Source: Galaxea fascicularis (taxonomy: Eukaryota; Cnidaria; Anthozoa; Scleractinia; Euphylliidae). Taken from it: a stretch of 64,000 nucleotides of DNA. Below the pieces are notes generated by a model. It was given only the letters and a program-made list of their open reading frames with translations, had not been told where the DNA came from and searched no databases. Positions 62,235 to 64,000 of this stretch are shown here, piece by piece. The first letter of the stretch is position 1, and the number at the start of each line of letters is the position of its first letter. The position numbers and the translations under genes were made by a program. Location: the NCBI GenBank assembly GCA_948470475.1, contig OX419341.1, forward strand, positions 28,024,097 through 28,088,096. Direction: 5' to 3'.

Positions 62235-63690
62235 CTGAAAAGAACCAAAGAATTGATTTGCTTGTAAAGAAGTCATAAAAGAACGTCTTACACTTCGGTG
62301 ACACGGTACAGGTCTGAATGCGACGAAGATGCGTGCGTGTTCGATCGTTGGAAAGGAAGCAAAAGGCCAGAAAACTCCCTCCATCAGAGAAATGAGCTTG
62401 TAAAAAATGGCGAGTTTTGAATGTTGTTAGGAGCGCACGATGAGAAAGGTGACTTGAAATTAAACTGAATTGATGTTTGTACCGTGCGGTTTTTTACCCC
62501 TGTGCAAGAACGTTTGAGAACACAGATCACCAACATGCTTCGGGCACGACTACGCTTAGGGGCACCCAACGAGAAACTTCGATGAAATATCTGTTCAGGA
62601 GAGTCTACCCGTTCTAAGACTTTCAGATAATGCATTGCCAAAAGCTAATGATTTCTTAACTAAAACGTCACCTAAAAGAAAATCAAAACATCACCAGGAA
62701 AATCAAGGGGAAAATAGTCCCTTAGATTTTCGGAATTTTCGGCTCTTGAAAAGGTCGCCTAGCATTTTCAGGTAAGCAAATAATTCGCAGAGAAGTTCTT
62801 CAAAGGTAACATTCAGCTAGCCATTTCTGAAATAAAGATTTCATTCCCTAAAATTTTCGGGCACTTCAAAGTTTCAGCTAAGAAAATCGAAGAGATCAAA
62901 TTTTTCTAGCTGATTGAAACAAAACTCTTTAAACAGTCTTTAAACATTACTAGGAGCCTGGAAATATGCCTCAAAGGTTTTCTTGTTTGATTTGCCCGTT
63001 AAGTGCCCCTGTCCGTTTCGAGCCCGTGACTACTTTCACCAAATGCCGAGAGGGAGACAACTGATATTGACGGTGTCTTGCGCAAGGAAACAACACGATT
63101 ATGGGAAACGCTACGATGAAATTACAATTAAATAAACGATGGCCAAGCCTCCACAGGAAAGTACTAGGACCGCCAAAACATTCTCACCCTCAAAACATTA
63201 AAAGCACTTTGAGGAGCCTAATCAAACAATGGTACAGGAGGGTTCCAGAGTACAGCACAGTAATTAAGCAGCAGAAAAAGCACTGCTCATTAACTGTCAG
63301 TTCAAGCATTGAATTGTCTCATTCACAGCCGGGATCAAAGGATAAAACCCTAGGATAAAACCACTTTATACTGTGTAACAGACAGCACGAAAGGAAAAAA
63401 GACAGCTTAGGAGCTTTCAGTTGGTCACAGTTTTATCCGACTTAATCTTTTAGTCAGACACTAACGTACGTTACAGCAGTTATGGTTCAGGCGGAGGATA
63501 TTTATGACAGCAAAAATAATCTACTTCCTACAAATTACTCGTTGTCAAGATTTTCTGAATTACTCCATACTGAGACTGTTCATCTTTATGCGGACGTAGA
63601 AACTTCTCAGACGATACTAATACAAAACTGCTTTTCCGACTGTTTGACGGGCGGTGCACCGACGTAATACCTATTTACCCCACCTACGTT
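62235..63690 (-). other. Intron upstream of the protocadherin terminal exon
   Basis: No further cadherin exon appears between 62235 and the right edge, so the intron is longer than 1.7 kb. Two plus-strand frames (63101 and 63482) have no recognisable family. Confidence 0.6.
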
Positions 63691-63941
63691 ATGCACCTAT
63701 CAATGTTTAGACGGAGAGGGGGGGTACGGGCAAAGATGCGGCATTTGAACACTTCTGTTGTCCCCTCTCTGGGGAATTTGACCACTTGTACTAATTAAAG
63801 TTCAAATATTATTAAGGATTGTTAAACTATTTCCAGTCCCAAGGGTCGGGAATTTGACCGAAAAATTGCAAGAAAATTCAAGTGACGCACCTTTGCCCGT
63901 AACCCCCCCCCCCCTCTCCGTCTAAACATTGATAGGTGCAT
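63691..63941. mobile_element. 250-bp MITE with ATGCACCTATCAATGTTTAG ends
   Basis: The left end, ATGCACCTATCAATGTTTAG then ACGGAGAGGGGG, is mirrored at the right by CCCCTCTCCGT then CTAAACATTGATAGGTGCAT. The arms extend to GGGCAAAG / CTTTGCCC. Non-coding, in the protocadherin intron. Confidence 0.85.
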
Positions 63942-64000
63942 TACACTCGAAGGATTGAAATACATATTAATTCTCCTCACATAGATCTCTCTTATATCTC

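Overview
This window is nuclear DNA from an animal, most likely an anthozoan cnidarian and plausibly a stony coral. The evidence is AT-rich DNA with many short GT-AG introns, bilaterian-type cadherins, a full WDR17 orthologue, and many small foldback elements and tRNA-derived SINEs of the kind common in coral genomes. The species cannot be named from the sequence alone. No rRNA, CRISPR, operon or other prokaryotic feature is present. Most of the gene models below were assembled by hand, by joining exons at GT-AG sites where the reading phase matches.

Layout from left to right. (1) 1-9123, minus strand: the 5' part of a giant cadherin of Fat/Dachsous type. Two huge exons carry a signal peptide and about 25 cadherin repeats, and the gene runs off the left edge. 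(2) 9168-22363: intergenic. It holds a 2.68-kb transposon at 14287-16968 with inverted ends built from a 15-bp tandem repeat and a perfect 9-bp target duplication. Inside are the first exon of a protein-kinase-like gene and a broken Penelope-like reverse transcriptase. (3) 22364-47892, minus strand: a complete 30-exon WDR17 gene, 1285 codons plus stop. Every exon phase closes, and the introns are loaded with foldback MITEs, SINEs, a 46-bp minisatellite and a Tigger-like element. (4) 47893-52115: intergenic, with a SINE abutting a LINE fragment. (5) 52116-58254, plus strand: a small secreted protein with one WAP four-disulfide domain, a second cysteine-rich block and a Pro/Gln-rich tail. (6) 60219-62234, minus strand: the last exon of a protocadherin-like gene (four cadherin repeats, one membrane span, cytoplasmic tail), with upstream exons beyond the right edge.

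The genes do not form a pathway. Two are cell-adhesion receptors, one is an intracellular WD40 scaffold and one is a secreted disulfide-rich protein. The strongest candidate for something undescribed is the 14287-16968 element, which looks like a foldback or Pack-MULE-type transposon that moved host kinase-gene DNA together with a retroelement fragment.
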